This document shows positions 47,101 to 55,427 of a stretch of 64,000 nt of DNA, piece after piece. A model generated the notes under the pieces. That model made no database searches and had not been told where the DNA came from. It saw only the letters and a program-made list of their open reading frames with translations. The first letter of the stretch is position 1; each line of letters begins with the position of its first letter. Source of the DNA: Natronomonas aquatica (lineage in GTDB: Archaea > Halobacteriota > Halobacteria > Halobacteriales > Haloarculaceae); assembly GCF_024449025.1 (NCBI RefSeq), contig NZ_JAHLKM010000003.1, forward strand, positions 121,702 to 185,701, in the 5' to 3' direction. A program made the translations under genes and the position numbers.

Positions 47101-47634
47101 GATGGCCACCGATGGATCGCCGTCGTCCATGTACACCCACGAGAGGGTCACGTCGTCCTCGCTGTCGAAGTTGTACCCCCGCTCGGGGTTCCAGTCGATG
47201 TTCGTCGCCGAGAGCGGTTCCCCCTCGATTTCGGGAGCCGTGCTGGCGACGATGGTCTCGTTGGTCCCCTCCGAGAACGACTCGGGGGTCCGTTCTACGA
47301 GCGAGATATGCGCCGTCTCCTCGGGCATCTCCTCCCGTTCCGCGAGGAGCGTCGCCCGTGTCGCCTCGGGGTCGGTCGGGTCGATGCCGCCGTGGTTCGA
47401 GAGGATCCGGACCGACGCCTTCTCGCCGTCGATCCACTGGCCCAGCGTCTCTGCCTCGAGTTCCGCGTTCGTCTCGAGTGAGTCCAGCTGCTCCTCGGTG
47501 ACCCGATCGGAGACCTGCATCCCGACGACGGCGCTGAACGAGACGATGATCAGGACGATCGACACGGAGACGGCAAAGAGCTTCCGTGAGTATCTCGTCC
47601 GGAGGGCGTCTGGAAGGTATCGGTCGATACGCAT
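44188..47634 (-). CDS. large membrane histidine kinase (dCache-HAMP-PAS-PAS-GAF-PAS-HK)
   Basis: A 1148-residue protein. TM1 is at about 19-41 and TM2 at about 312-335, enclosing a roughly 270-residue extracellular domain of dCache type. HAMP follows at about 337-390 (GPIRALRRLATRADAISEGDLS). PAS domains are at about 430-545 and 550-660, GAF at 680-815, and a third PAS/PAC at 830-945. The H-box is RVLRHNLRNQLEVIRSH near 965. The ATPase has N-box KSALENAIAYAD, G1 VVGDDGPGIPQDEL and G2 RGLGLWQLKW. It senses an external ligand of unknown nature. A GATTTAAGTA-like TATA box at about 47712-47721 lies 80 nt upstream. Confidence 0.92.
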   Translation of the reverse strand: MRIDRYLPDALRTRYSRKLFAVSVSIVLIIVSFSAVVGMQVSDRVTEEQLDSLETNAELEAETLGQWIDGEKASVRILSNHGGIDPTDPEATRATLLAEREEMPEETAHISLVERTPESFSEGTNETIVASTAPEIEGEPLSATNIDWNPERGYNFDSEDDVTLSWVYMDDGDPSVAIASPTPDGEHVIVTEYRTNVRAEQFTSVVDRTETVVLGGFTAFVLFDENKSNVMTRYKGDRENTTVGSLILENDPYTELNGSVLTDETVKGYHSVPSEDVDWVVVKEAPRSSALALTAEVRSDLLILIAMMLVGFGLIGVVIQRGPIRALRRLATRADAISEGDLSVEIRDEGRIDEIGSVRSAFRNTKDYVEIITKQSEALSRQEFDAEVLEAEIPGRVGESLARMRTDLEQFIDEIERERKRYTTLVEQSSDGIVVVRDGRCVFVNDRFVEITGYDRAALVDRQFIDLVVPEDRDLVRERYGKRFRGESPPSQYEIGLESETGERRLVELSVARIDHDGEPAVLVNVRDITERTRLERTYHELFENVADGLIIHDPDTGEIIDVNERFCEMNGYDPSELVGESIGKIVADDEGYSVEAAQEMIRRAQNEGPQLFEWRNQRKGGDSFPVEVHLRVAHVQGRERVLASIREITDRKRRERAVGALQNATERMQTAETPEEAVQIAVETASETLDLPLTIGWLHDESERRLDPVAATDPVHDADLVSGLTADRYEYSAFENGEVTSYTPGEHAAENPLRTGVLLPLGEHGLVAAGRRDGVATDDTVLDIAHALAKHTTTALDRIEREREVRESEQRFRLIAERIDEVIYLSSPDFSEVLYVNPAYEEIWGRSVDELYADSTTFLEGVDPRDRESVEADFERMIDEIERGEHRDRYAFEYRVRTPDNEINWVNATGYPVELESGGRQFVGIVEDISDRKRREQRLEVFNRVLRHNLRNQLEVIRSHAEALRERRSGEHAEQILASSDELATISNRARTIDRMLSRERRLSKVDPATVLERTLESIDTADSDVRVTTELSVSAPLVTDEWILGAVLKSALENAIAYADSSVNVTVNESDGGYTFVVGDDGPGIPQDELVALDTGTETHLQHSRGLGLWQLKWGVAELNGEAAFETTDGTTVRITVPGLGGTESV

Positions 47635-47900
47635 GTGCTATCCCGGCATGAATCACGGGGTCCGGGCTGGGTATCCGGGCCGGTCCATTTCCTTGTTATT
47701 GCCCGCGTCGGATACTTAAATCTTCGACACCACTCCGTCGATTCCGTACCCGCTATGGGGGCGTTTGAGCGTGTTTACGGTCACACTCACGTTCGAACGG
47801 CTGTATCCCGCCGATCTGTGATCGGCGCCGAAGGCAGACTGCCGACCCCCGCACCGATTCGAGAAAAAGAACTATGTCACAGCGAGGGCGTTGTAAGACG

Positions 47901-49184
47901 ATGATAGAACCCGATCCGCTCGCACGGACGGCCGAACGCCTCCGGGAGGAGGGGACCGATCTCGAGACGTACTTCGAGGAACTGTGTGATCGGATCGAAC
48001 AGGTCGATCCCGAGCTCAAAGCGTTCGTCCCCGAAGACGACCGACGGGGACGGCTCTCGGGGGCTCTCGATCGGCTCGAGGCGGCCGAGGAGGGAGAGCA
48101 GCCGCCGCTTTACGGCGTCCCGGTCGGGGTCAAGGACATCTTCCACGTCGACGGGCTCACCACCCGGGCCGGCAGTGCCGTCCCGCCGGAGCTCTTTCAG
48201 GGACCGGAGGCGTCGGTGGTCTCGGGGCTCCGGGACGCCGGCGCGGTCGTCCTCGGCAAGACCGTCACCACGGAATTCGCCGGCGGCTCGCCCGGTCACA
48301 CCCGAAACCCCCACGATACGGACCACACGCCGGGTGGTTCCTCCAGCGGTTCGGCGGCGGCCGTCGCGGCAGGACTGTGTCCGCTGGCGCTCGGCACCCA
48401 GACCGGCGGATCGGTGATCCGTCCCGCCTCCTTCTGTGGGATCGTCGGCTTCAAACCCAGCTTCGGGCGGATCCCAAGAGACGGCGTTTTGCCGCGGTCG
48501 GAGACGCTCGATCACCTGGGGCTGTTCACCCAGGACATCGAGGGGATGAAACTGGCCGCGTCTGTCGTCTGTGATGCGTGGGAGCCGACGACGCCCGACG
48601 GCGACCCGACACTCGGCGTTCCGGAGGGACCCTACCTCCGGAGCGCGTCCGATCGCGCGCTCGCGAACTTCGAGGCCCGTCTCGAACGCCTCGGGGGGGC
48701 CGGCTACGGGATCGAGCGGGTCCGGCTCTTCGAGAACTTCGAGGAGACCGACGAACAGCGGACGCGGGTCCACGAGGCCGAACTGGCGATGAACCACGGG
48801 GAGTGGTTCGAGGAGTACGAATCACTCTACCGGGCACTCAGTGCCGAAGAGATCCGGCGGGGACTCGACGTGACGGTCGCGGAACTCCTCGAGGGACGGC
48901 GGGCCATCGAACGGCGGCGGCCGACACTCGAGGAGGTCATGACCGACCACGGGATCGACGTCTGGGTCTCGCCGGCCGCCCCCGACACCGCACCAGAGGG
49001 TATCACGAGCACGGGGAACCCGGTGATGAACCGGCCCTGGACCGATTCGGGGATGCCGACGGTCACGCTCCCGGCCGGGACGATAGCGGGACTGCCGATG
49101 GGCCTGCAGTGTACGACGCGGTTCATGGAGGGCGAGCGGCTGCTGGGGTGGGCCGGCAGGCTCCTCGAGGCGGCCGCCGCCTGA
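47901..49184 (+). CDS. amidase (amidase signature family)
   Basis: About 427 residues. The catalytic Lys is in GVPVGVKDIFHVDG near residue 75. The Gly/Ser-rich signature with cis-Ser and nucleophile Ser is TPGGSSSGSAAAVAAG and GTQTGGSVIRPASFCG. It hydrolyses an amide of unknown identity; GatA paralogues and indole-acetamide hydrolases share this fold. ATG 47901 (MIEPDPLARTAERLREEG) is chosen over 47874 because the extra nine residues are not family-like. It stands next to an enolase-superfamily enzyme in the same direction, which could point to catabolism of a small acid amide. Confidence 0.88.
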   Translation: MIEPDPLARTAERLREEGTDLETYFEELCDRIEQVDPELKAFVPEDDRRGRLSGALDRLEAAEEGEQPPLYGVPVGVKDIFHVDGLTTRAGSAVPPELFQGPEASVVSGLRDAGAVVLGKTVTTEFAGGSPGHTRNPHDTDHTPGGSSSGSAAAVAAGLCPLALGTQTGGSVIRPASFCGIVGFKPSFGRIPRDGVLPRSETLDHLGLFTQDIEGMKLAASVVCDAWEPTTPDGDPTLGVPEGPYLRSASDRALANFEARLERLGGAGYGIERVRLFENFEETDEQRTRVHEAELAMNHGEWFEEYESLYRALSAEEIRRGLDVTVAELLEGRRAIERRRPTLEEVMTDHGIDVWVSPAAPDTAPEGITSTGNPVMNRPWTDSGMPTVTLPAGTIAGLPMGLQCTTRFMEGERLLGWAGRLLEAAAA

Positions 49185-49313
49185 CACCGACGCCTGATAC
49201 TGTCGGCCGGAGGCGTCCGAAGGGCCGGCCGAAACTCTGCAGGTTTCGAACGGGACACGGACCCCCGGAGCATAGTTTTATAAGACCGTGTTCGGATTTC
49301 AGTAGTGGCGACT

Positions 49314-50507
49314 ATGAGCACGATCCGATCCGTCGAGACCCGACACTGCGACGCTGGATGGCGGAACTACCACTTCCTGCGGATCACGACCGACGACGGC
49401 GTGGTCGGCTGGAGCGAATACGACGAACACCTGGGAGCGACCGGACTCACCACGGTGCTCGAGGAGATGGCTCCGACGCTGATCGACGAACCCGTCGAGG
49501 CGACAGAGCGGATCCGCGCCAAGCTCGTCGGGAAGGCGCGTCAGTCCTTTACCGGCGTCATGGCGATGGCGCTGGGAACCATCGAGAATGCGCTTCTCGA
49601 CGCGAAGGCGAAAGAACTCGGCGTCCCCTGTTTCGACCTCCTGGGCGGCGCGGTCCGCGAGGAGATCCCTGTCTACTGGTCGCACTGTGGCAGCTACCGA
49701 ATCAGCCGCCCGGAGTTCTACGAGCCGGTCGAGACCCTCGAGGACGTCACGGCCCTCGGCGAAGAGGTGCGCGACAGCCAGTTCTCGGCGCTGAAGACGA
49801 ACATCTTCGATTTCAGCGGCGACGAACCGACGTACTGGGCCCCGGGGTTCGGACAGCCCTTCCATCCCTCCCTGACCATCGAGGATTCCCAGATCCGGGA
49901 GCTCAGACGCTACCTCAAGGCGCTCCGGGAAGGGACCGGACCGGAGGTCGACATCCTCCTCGATCTGAACTACAACGCCAAGCCGGAGGGTTATATCCGG
50001 ATCCTGCAGGAGCTGGCCGACTTCGATCTCTTTTGGGTCGAGATCGACTCGCCGAACGCGGCGGCGCTCGCGGACATCAGAAGCGAGAGCCCACACCCGA
50101 TCAGCTCCTGTGAGACGCTCGTCCCACACGAATCCTTCGTCCCGTACCTGGAGCAACAGGCGATGGACGTGGTGATCATCGACGCGCTCTGGAACGGCAT
50201 CTTCCAGTCGACGAAGATCGCGTCTATGGCCGACGCCCACCAGCTCCACGTGGCCCCACACAACTACTACGGCCATCTGGCCACGTTTATGAACGCCCAC
50301 CTGGCGGCCGCGGTTCCCAACCTGCGCATCATGGAGACGGACATCGACCGCATCCCGTGGGACGACGAACTGTTCAGCGCCACTCCCGAATACCGTGACG
50401 GAAAACTCCAGCTCCCGGACGAGCCGGGCTGGGGCTGTGAACCCGACGAGGCGGCGCTCGAGCGGCATCCACCGAAAGACGCCGACGATCTCGACATCGA
50501 GGCCTGA
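49314..50507 (+). CDS. mandelate racemase/muconate lactonizing enzyme family protein
   Basis: A 397-residue enolase-superfamily enzyme. It has an N-terminal capping domain. In the barrel, a lysine sits in ALKTNIF near residue 160. The metal ligands are Asp in ILLDLNYNAKPEG near 220, Glu in FWVEIDSP near 245 and Glu in ISSCETLVPH near 267. A catalytic His/Asn region is HVAPHNYYGHLATF near 318. The exact acid-sugar substrate is not evident. A strong TTTTATAAG box at 49276-49284 puts the mRNA start near ATG 49314 (GTG 49305 is the other option). Confidence 0.88.
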   Translation: MSTIRSVETRHCDAGWRNYHFLRITTDDGVVGWSEYDEHLGATGLTTVLEEMAPTLIDEPVEATERIRAKLVGKARQSFTGVMAMALGTIENALLDAKAKELGVPCFDLLGGAVREEIPVYWSHCGSYRISRPEFYEPVETLEDVTALGEEVRDSQFSALKTNIFDFSGDEPTYWAPGFGQPFHPSLTIEDSQIRELRRYLKALREGTGPEVDILLDLNYNAKPEGYIRILQELADFDLFWVEIDSPNAAALADIRSESPHPISSCETLVPHESFVPYLEQQAMDVVIIDALWNGIFQSTKIASMADAHQLHVAPHNYYGHLATFMNAHLAAAVPNLRIMETDIDRIPWDDELFSATPEYRDGKLQLPDEPGWGCEPDEAALERHPPKDADDLDIEA

Positions 50508-50594
50508 CTCCGGCCGGGATCGATTCTCCCGGTCGCCTCCCGACCGTCCCCCTCTCGACGCCGGATTGATGTCGCTGGCCACCAACTTACCCGT

Positions 50595-52019
50595 ATGTCT
50601 GACTCGGCGGCGACGGCGTTCGATCTCGGCTTCGGGAGCCTCGGGGCGGAAGTCTCCGATCGGACGCTCTCAGTCGAAGGGACCGTCCCGGGGTGGCTCT
50701 CGGGGGCGTTGATCCGCAACGGCCCGGGAAAGTTCGAGTTCGGCGGTCGCCGGGTGTCCCACTGGTTCGACGGCCTCGCGCTCCTCCGGCGCTACGGGTT
50801 CGACGACGGGATCGTCACCTACACCAGCCGGTTCCTCCGTACCGAGGCCTACAGGAACGCGACCGAGGGGTCGGGGGCGAAGGCGGGCGAGTTCGCGACC
50901 GACGCCGGCCCGCTCCGGACCGCTTTACGCTGGCTCCGGTCGTTCGGCCCGCCGGAGCCGACCGACAACGCCAACGTCCACGTCGCACGGTTCGGGGACC
51001 ACTGCGTGGCCCTGACGGAAGCCCCCCGGCGGGTCGCCTTCGATCCGGAAACCCTGGAAACGCGGGGGGAGTTCCGCTGGACCGACGACCTCACCGAACA
51101 CCTGACGACGGCACACGTCCGCGTCGATCCGCATCGCGGCGAGACGATCGGCTACAGCACCGAACTCGGTCGCTCGCCGGCGTATCACCTCTATAGGATC
51201 CCGGACGGGCAGGCGGGCCGGGAGCCGATCGCTTCGGTTCCCGCCGTCGGCCCGGGCTACGTCCACGACTGTTCGATCACGGCATCCTACGTCGTGTTGG
51301 TCGAAACGCCGCTGCGGATCGCCCTCCTCCGGGCGTTGCTGCCGGGGTCCGAAGGGCTGCTCGGAATGCTCGAGTACGACGGGGAACGGCGGAGCCGGTT
51401 CGTCGTCGTCGACCGCGACTCCGGTACTGTCGTCGCCGAGCCACGCGTTCCACCCTTCTTTACGTTCCATCACGTCAACGCCTACGAATCCGACGGCGAG
51501 ATCGTCGTTGATCTCGTCGCCTTCGAGGACGACGGTATCCTCGAGGCGATGTCCTTCGATTCGCTCTCCGGCGGCGCCTTCGACGGTGCGCCGGACGGAC
51601 GGCTCGATCGGTACCGTCTCGACCTCGAGTCCGAAACCGCGAGCCGATCCCGCCGATACGACGGCGGCCTGGAGTTGCCGACCGTCCCGCGCGCCGTCCG
51701 CGGCCGGCCCTACCGGTACGCCTACGCGCAGGCGACGGACCGATCGGGGGCCAACGGCCTCGTGAAGGTCGACGTCGAACGGGAGACGGCGACCGAGTGG
51801 TGGGAACGCGGCGTCTACGTCGAGGAACCGCGAATGGTACGACGCCCCGGCGGAACCGACGAGGACGACGGCGTCGTGCTCGCGCCGGCGCTGGATACGA
51901 AACGCGAGCGGTCGGTACTGTTGATTTTCGACGCCGAAACGCTGACCGAACTGGCGCGTGCGCCGCTGCCACACGCCGTTCCCTTCGGATTCCACGGACG
52001 GTTCTTCCCGGCCCAGTGA
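50595..52019 (+). CDS. carotenoid oxygenase (RPE65/CCD family)
   Basis: A 474-residue seven-bladed propeller enzyme. The four iron-binding histidines can be placed in LTTAHVRVD near residue 173, GYVHDCSIT near 222, FFTFHHVNAYE near 288 and VPFGFHGRFFP at the end. ALIRNGPGKFEFGGRRVSHWFDGLALL near 38-64 is the family entry motif. It cleaves a carotenoid double bond, possibly giving retinal or apocarotenals in pigmented haloarchaea; the product is inferred. No rhodopsin or Brp/Blh gene is nearby. Confidence 0.9.
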   Translation: MSDSAATAFDLGFGSLGAEVSDRTLSVEGTVPGWLSGALIRNGPGKFEFGGRRVSHWFDGLALLRRYGFDDGIVTYTSRFLRTEAYRNATEGSGAKAGEFATDAGPLRTALRWLRSFGPPEPTDNANVHVARFGDHCVALTEAPRRVAFDPETLETRGEFRWTDDLTEHLTTAHVRVDPHRGETIGYSTELGRSPAYHLYRIPDGQAGREPIASVPAVGPGYVHDCSITASYVVLVETPLRIALLRALLPGSEGLLGMLEYDGERRSRFVVVDRDSGTVVAEPRVPPFFTFHHVNAYESDGEIVVDLVAFEDDGILEAMSFDSLSGGAFDGAPDGRLDRYRLDLESETASRSRRYDGGLELPTVPRAVRGRPYRYAYAQATDRSGANGLVKVDVERETATEWWERGVYVEEPRMVRRPGGTDEDDGVVLAPALDTKRERSVLLIFDAETLTELARAPLPHAVPFGFHGRFFPAQ

Positions 52020-52033
52020 ACCCTGGTCCGCCC

Positions 52034-52291
52034 TCACCGTTCGTACAGTCGGCTCCCGTCGTAGGGGCAGTACTCGAAATCGGGGTTCCGCGTCGAAAAG
52101 TCACAGCGGGAGCACTCGAATACTGGCTTTTCGCCCCGTCCAGTCTCGGGCTTTCGATCCGAAAACAGGAACGGGACGAACGGCACGACGAGGAAAAACA
52201 GGAGCGAGCCGGTGTGATAATACAAAAGCACACTCGCCGCGAGACTCGCCGCGCCGACGACGAGCGCCGTCGCCGTCCGGGAACCCACCAT
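52034..52291 (-). CDS. small membrane protein with C-terminal zinc ribbon
   Basis: An 85-residue protein with two adjacent hydrophobic helices (TALVVGAASLAASVLLYYHTG and LLFFLVVPFVPFLF). A cytoplasmic zinc-ribbon tail follows: FECSRCDF and YCPYDGSRLYER. This TM-TM-zinc-knuckle pattern recurs in haloarchaeal small proteins of unknown function. Its stop is 14 bp from the convergent carotenoid-oxygenase stop. Confidence 0.7.
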   Translation of the reverse strand: MVGSRTATALVVGAASLAASVLLYYHTGSLLFFLVVPFVPFLFSDRKPETGRGEKPVFECSRCDFSTRNPDFEYCPYDGSRLYER

Positions 52292-52341
52292 CGATCGAGA
52301 CTACGGGACCGAAGGGATTGGGCGTTTCGAAGTGTCGGCGG

Positions 52342-54306
52342 TTACTTTCCTTCGAACTCCGGCTCCTCGTCGTTGGTGAAGGCCGTGATCCCTTCAGTGA
52401 GGTCGTCGGTGTTCATGAGGTGGCCGAACGCCTGGGCCTCCAGATCGAGGCCGGCGTCGATGTCCTCCCAGCCGCGCAACATCGCACGCTTCGTGAGGCG
52501 CTGGGCGATCGGCGGCCCGGCGGCGATCTCGGCGGCGAACTCGTGGACGCGCTCCTCGAAGGCGTCGTTCCCGACGACCTCGATGAGGACGCCGTAGTCG
52601 GACATCGTCTCCGGATCGTACCGGTCGGCGGTGAAGATGATCTCCTTTGCGCGACCGAAACCGACGATCCGCATCAGCCGCTGGGTCCCGCCCCATCCCG
52701 GGAGGAGGCCGAGATCGTGCTCCGGGAAACCCAGCTCCGAGCGTTCCGAGGCGATCCGGAAATCACACGCGAGAGCGAGTTCGAGACCACCGCCCAGCGC
52801 GAAGCCGTCGATGCCGGCCACGACGGGGGTGTCGCACTCCTCGAGTTTGCCGAACGTCTCCTGGCCCTTCCGGGAGAGATCGATCGCATCGAGAGGGTCC
52901 GTTCCGCCAGCCATCGCGGTCACGTCAGCCCCGGCGGAGAAGGCCCGCCCCTTGCCGGTGACGAGGATCGTCCGGACCGCCTCGTCGGCCTCGAGCCGAT
53001 CGATAGCCACGGCGAGTTCATCCAGCAGGTCGGCGTTGATCGTGTTCATCCGGGCCTCCCGATCGAGGACGATCTGGCCGACGTCGTCGCCGGGATACCG
53101 GAGTTCGATGTCGGTGAACGTGACGTCCCCGTCGTCGTCATCCTCGTGGAACCCTCCCGCGTCGGCGGCCTCCCGAAGCCCCTCCGAGACCTCGAATCGG
53201 GGATGGCCGCTCTCCTCGTGGAGATCCTCAAGCGTCCCGACGAGTTCCTCGAGACCGGCGTCGTCGGCCATCTTCGCCGGGCCCTCGGGGAAGCCGGCGC
53301 CGAGGGCGACCGCCTCGTCGATGGCGTCAGGATCTGATACGTTGTCGCCGACGAGGTTGCCGACCTCGTTGGCCATCACGGCCACGAGTCGCGTCTCGAT
53401 CGCCTCGCTGCCGGCGTCGGCTGGGATCTCGGCGCCGTCGCCGTCCTCGTAGTCGTAGAACCCCTTGCCGGTCTTTTTGCCGTAGTGTTCGGCCTCGATC
53501 GTCTCCTCCAGCAGGGGGGCGGGCTCGTAGGCCTCGCCGAGCACCTCGTTCATGTACTCGAGGACGTGGAGGGTCACGTCGTTGCCGACCTGATCGCCCA
53601 ACTCGAAGACGCCCATCGGCAGACCCATGTCGAACTTCGTCGTCGAGTCGACCTCCTCGATCGTGGCGGCGTCCTCGGAGACGATCCAGCACGCCTCGTT
53701 CATCAGCGGGACGAGGATCCGGTTGACGATGAACCCGGGCGAGTCCTTCCGGACGCGGACCGGTGTCTTGCCGAGGTCCTCGGCGAGCGCCTCGGTCACC
53801 GCGAGCGTTTCCTCGGCGGTGTGGCCGCCGGAGATGACCTCGACCAGTTGCATCCGGACCGGCGGATTGAAGAAGTGCATCCCGCAGAACTGCTCGGGGC
53901 GTTCGGTCTCCTCCGAGAGTTCGGTGATCGAAAGCGAGGAGGTGTTGGTGGCGATTATCGCGTCCTCCGGGAGGTACTGCTCGACGTCGCCGTAGACGTC
54001 CTTTTTGATCTCCATCTTCTCGGGGACGGCCTCGATGACGAAGTCGGCGTCGGCGACAGCGTCCTCGATACCGACGTACGGCGTCACGTTATCGAGTGCA
54101 GCCCCGGCCTCCTCGTCGGTTATCTGCCCCTGTTCGGCCAGTTTCTTTAGAGACCACTCGATCTCCTCGTAGCCGTCCTGGACGAACTCCTCTTTGATGT
54201 CCCGCATGTTGACGGTGTATCCGGCGAGGGCGGCGACCTCCGAGATGCCGTGGCCCATGTTACCGGCCCCCAGCACCGCGACGGTCTCGATGTCGTCGAT
54301 TTCCAT
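52342..54306 (-). CDS. 3-hydroxyacyl-CoA dehydrogenase / enoyl-CoA hydratase fusion
   Basis: A 654-residue bifunctional beta-oxidation enzyme. Residues about 1-190 are the NAD-binding HAD domain (VAVLGAGNMGHGISEVAALAG; FFNPPVRMQLVEVISG). Residues 190-370 are two HAD C-terminal domains (KDSPGFIVNRILVPLMNEA; GKGFYDYEDG). From about 400 a crotonase domain follows (GKGRAFSAGADVTAM; GIDGFALGGGLELALACDF; FPEHDLGLLPGWGGTQRL). The order HAD then ECH is the reverse of bacterial FadB and typical of archaea. Cytoplasmic. Confidence 0.95.
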   Translation of the reverse strand: MEIDDIETVAVLGAGNMGHGISEVAALAGYTVNMRDIKEEFVQDGYEEIEWSLKKLAEQGQITDEEAGAALDNVTPYVGIEDAVADADFVIEAVPEKMEIKKDVYGDVEQYLPEDAIIATNTSSLSITELSEETERPEQFCGMHFFNPPVRMQLVEVISGGHTAEETLAVTEALAEDLGKTPVRVRKDSPGFIVNRILVPLMNEACWIVSEDAATIEEVDSTTKFDMGLPMGVFELGDQVGNDVTLHVLEYMNEVLGEAYEPAPLLEETIEAEHYGKKTGKGFYDYEDGDGAEIPADAGSEAIETRLVAVMANEVGNLVGDNVSDPDAIDEAVALGAGFPEGPAKMADDAGLEELVGTLEDLHEESGHPRFEVSEGLREAADAGGFHEDDDDGDVTFTDIELRYPGDDVGQIVLDREARMNTINADLLDELAVAIDRLEADEAVRTILVTGKGRAFSAGADVTAMAGGTDPLDAIDLSRKGQETFGKLEECDTPVVAGIDGFALGGGLELALACDFRIASERSELGFPEHDLGLLPGWGGTQRLMRIVGFGRAKEIIFTADRYDPETMSDYGVLIEVVGNDAFEERVHEFAAEIAAGPPIAQRLTKRAMLRGWEDIDAGLDLEAQAFGHLMNTDDLTEGITAFTNDEEPEFEGK

Positions 54307-54589
54307 TGTTAGCGTCCTAATACACCCACGGAATCCGTTTCAACGTTTCCCTCTCGGCGTACGCCGGCCGAGATCCGCGTTGAAATGCTGATTCGGGGGT
54401 GAATGACGGGACGCGAACGGGGCGGATCGCCGTCGTCACGCTCGTCCGTAGACGCGACAGTTTAAACGATGTTTTCTATTTCAACGAGTTTACTGTGAAA
54501 TGTTACTTCATACAGTTCAGTGTCGAACGACCCGATCCGACCGATCGAACCGAAGCAGGTTTACCAGCTCTCGGCCCCTAGAGAACCCA

Positions 54590-54796
54590 ATGAATGGCCT
54601 GGTACGGGGGGACTTCATCCGCGCGGCGACGTTCTTTACGCTGGCGTTCGGGTGTATGTCGATCGGTGGCTTCCTGATCGGTACGCCCCGGATCGGTGTC
54701 CGGTGGGGGCTCGGCCTCGGCGCCGCCTTCGCCGTCTTCGCGTATTTTTTCCTTGAGCCGACGGCCGAAGATCCCGATCCGCCCCGCGATCCGTAG
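54590..54796 (+). CDS. 68-residue two-helix membrane protein
   Basis: MNGLVRGDFIRAATFFTLAF starts the frame, followed by two hydrophobic helices (AATFFTLAFGCMSIGGFLIG and WGLGLGAAFAVFAYFF) and a short acidic-proline tail. Conserved-looking haloarchaeal small membrane protein of unknown role. ATG 54590 is chosen because the upstream part of the frame (from 54500) is Arg/Ser-rich and not protein-like. The 283 bp before it (54307-54589) hold no gene, only an AT-rich stretch. Confidence 0.6.
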   Translation: MNGLVRGDFIRAATFFTLAFGCMSIGGFLIGTPRIGVRWGLGLGAAFAVFAYFFLEPTAEDPDPPRDP

Positions 54797-54831
54797 CCAC
54801 ATTTAAACTGGCCAGGAACTAACGGACGGGT

Positions 54832-55368
54832 ATGAAGATCTACACCGGTCGCGGCGACGAGGGAATGACGGACCTTCGGGACATGTCACGGGTCTCGAAG
54901 ACCAGCCCGCGGATCGAGGCCTACGGGACCGTCGACGAGGTCAACAGTCTCGTCGGGATGGTCCGTCCGTCGGGGTACGATGACCTCGACGAAAAACTCG
55001 AAGCGATACAGAACCACCTCCACATCATCCAGGCGGATTTCGCCAGCCCCGACAAGGACGACCCGGACACCCCCCACATCGAGGACCACCACGTTGCGAA
55101 ACTCGAAGACTGGATGGATACCTTCGACGAGGAACTCGATCCGCTGCAGAGTTTCATCCTTCCCGGCGGCTCTCGCCCGGGGGCGAAACTGCACCACGCC
55201 CGGTCGGTCTGTCGACGCGCCGAACGCCGGGCGGTCGCTCTGGCGGCCGACGAACCGGTCAACGACGCCTCGGTGGCGTATCTCAACCGGCTCTCGGATG
55301 CGCTCTTCGTTTTCGCCCGCCTCGTGAACAAACGCGAAGGCGTCCGGGAGTCCTCGCCGGAGTATTGA
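54832..55368 (+). CDS. cob(I)yrinic acid a,c-diamide adenosyltransferase (PduO type)
   Basis: A 178-residue PduO-family protein. The N-terminal ATP-binding motif YTGRGDEGMTDL is followed by IEAYGTVDEVNS. The centre has LEAIQNHLHIIQADFASP, the trimer core SFILPGGSRPGAKLHHARSVCRRAERR, and LNRLSDALFVFARLVN near the end. It makes adenosylcobalamin or adenosylcobinamide in B12 synthesis. The ATTTAAAC box at 54800-54807 lies about 28 nt before ATG 54832, giving a leaderless mRNA. Confidence 0.95.
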   Translation: MKIYTGRGDEGMTDLRDMSRVSKTSPRIEAYGTVDEVNSLVGMVRPSGYDDLDEKLEAIQNHLHIIQADFASPDKDDPDTPHIEDHHVAKLEDWMDTFDEELDPLQSFILPGGSRPGAKLHHARSVCRRAERRAVALAADEPVNDASVAYLNRLSDALFVFARLVNKREGVRESSPEY

Positions 55369-55427
55369 ACCGGCGACCGCGTCACGCTCCAGTCCTTTTA
55401 AGCCCCGTCCGATCGACTGAAACGAGT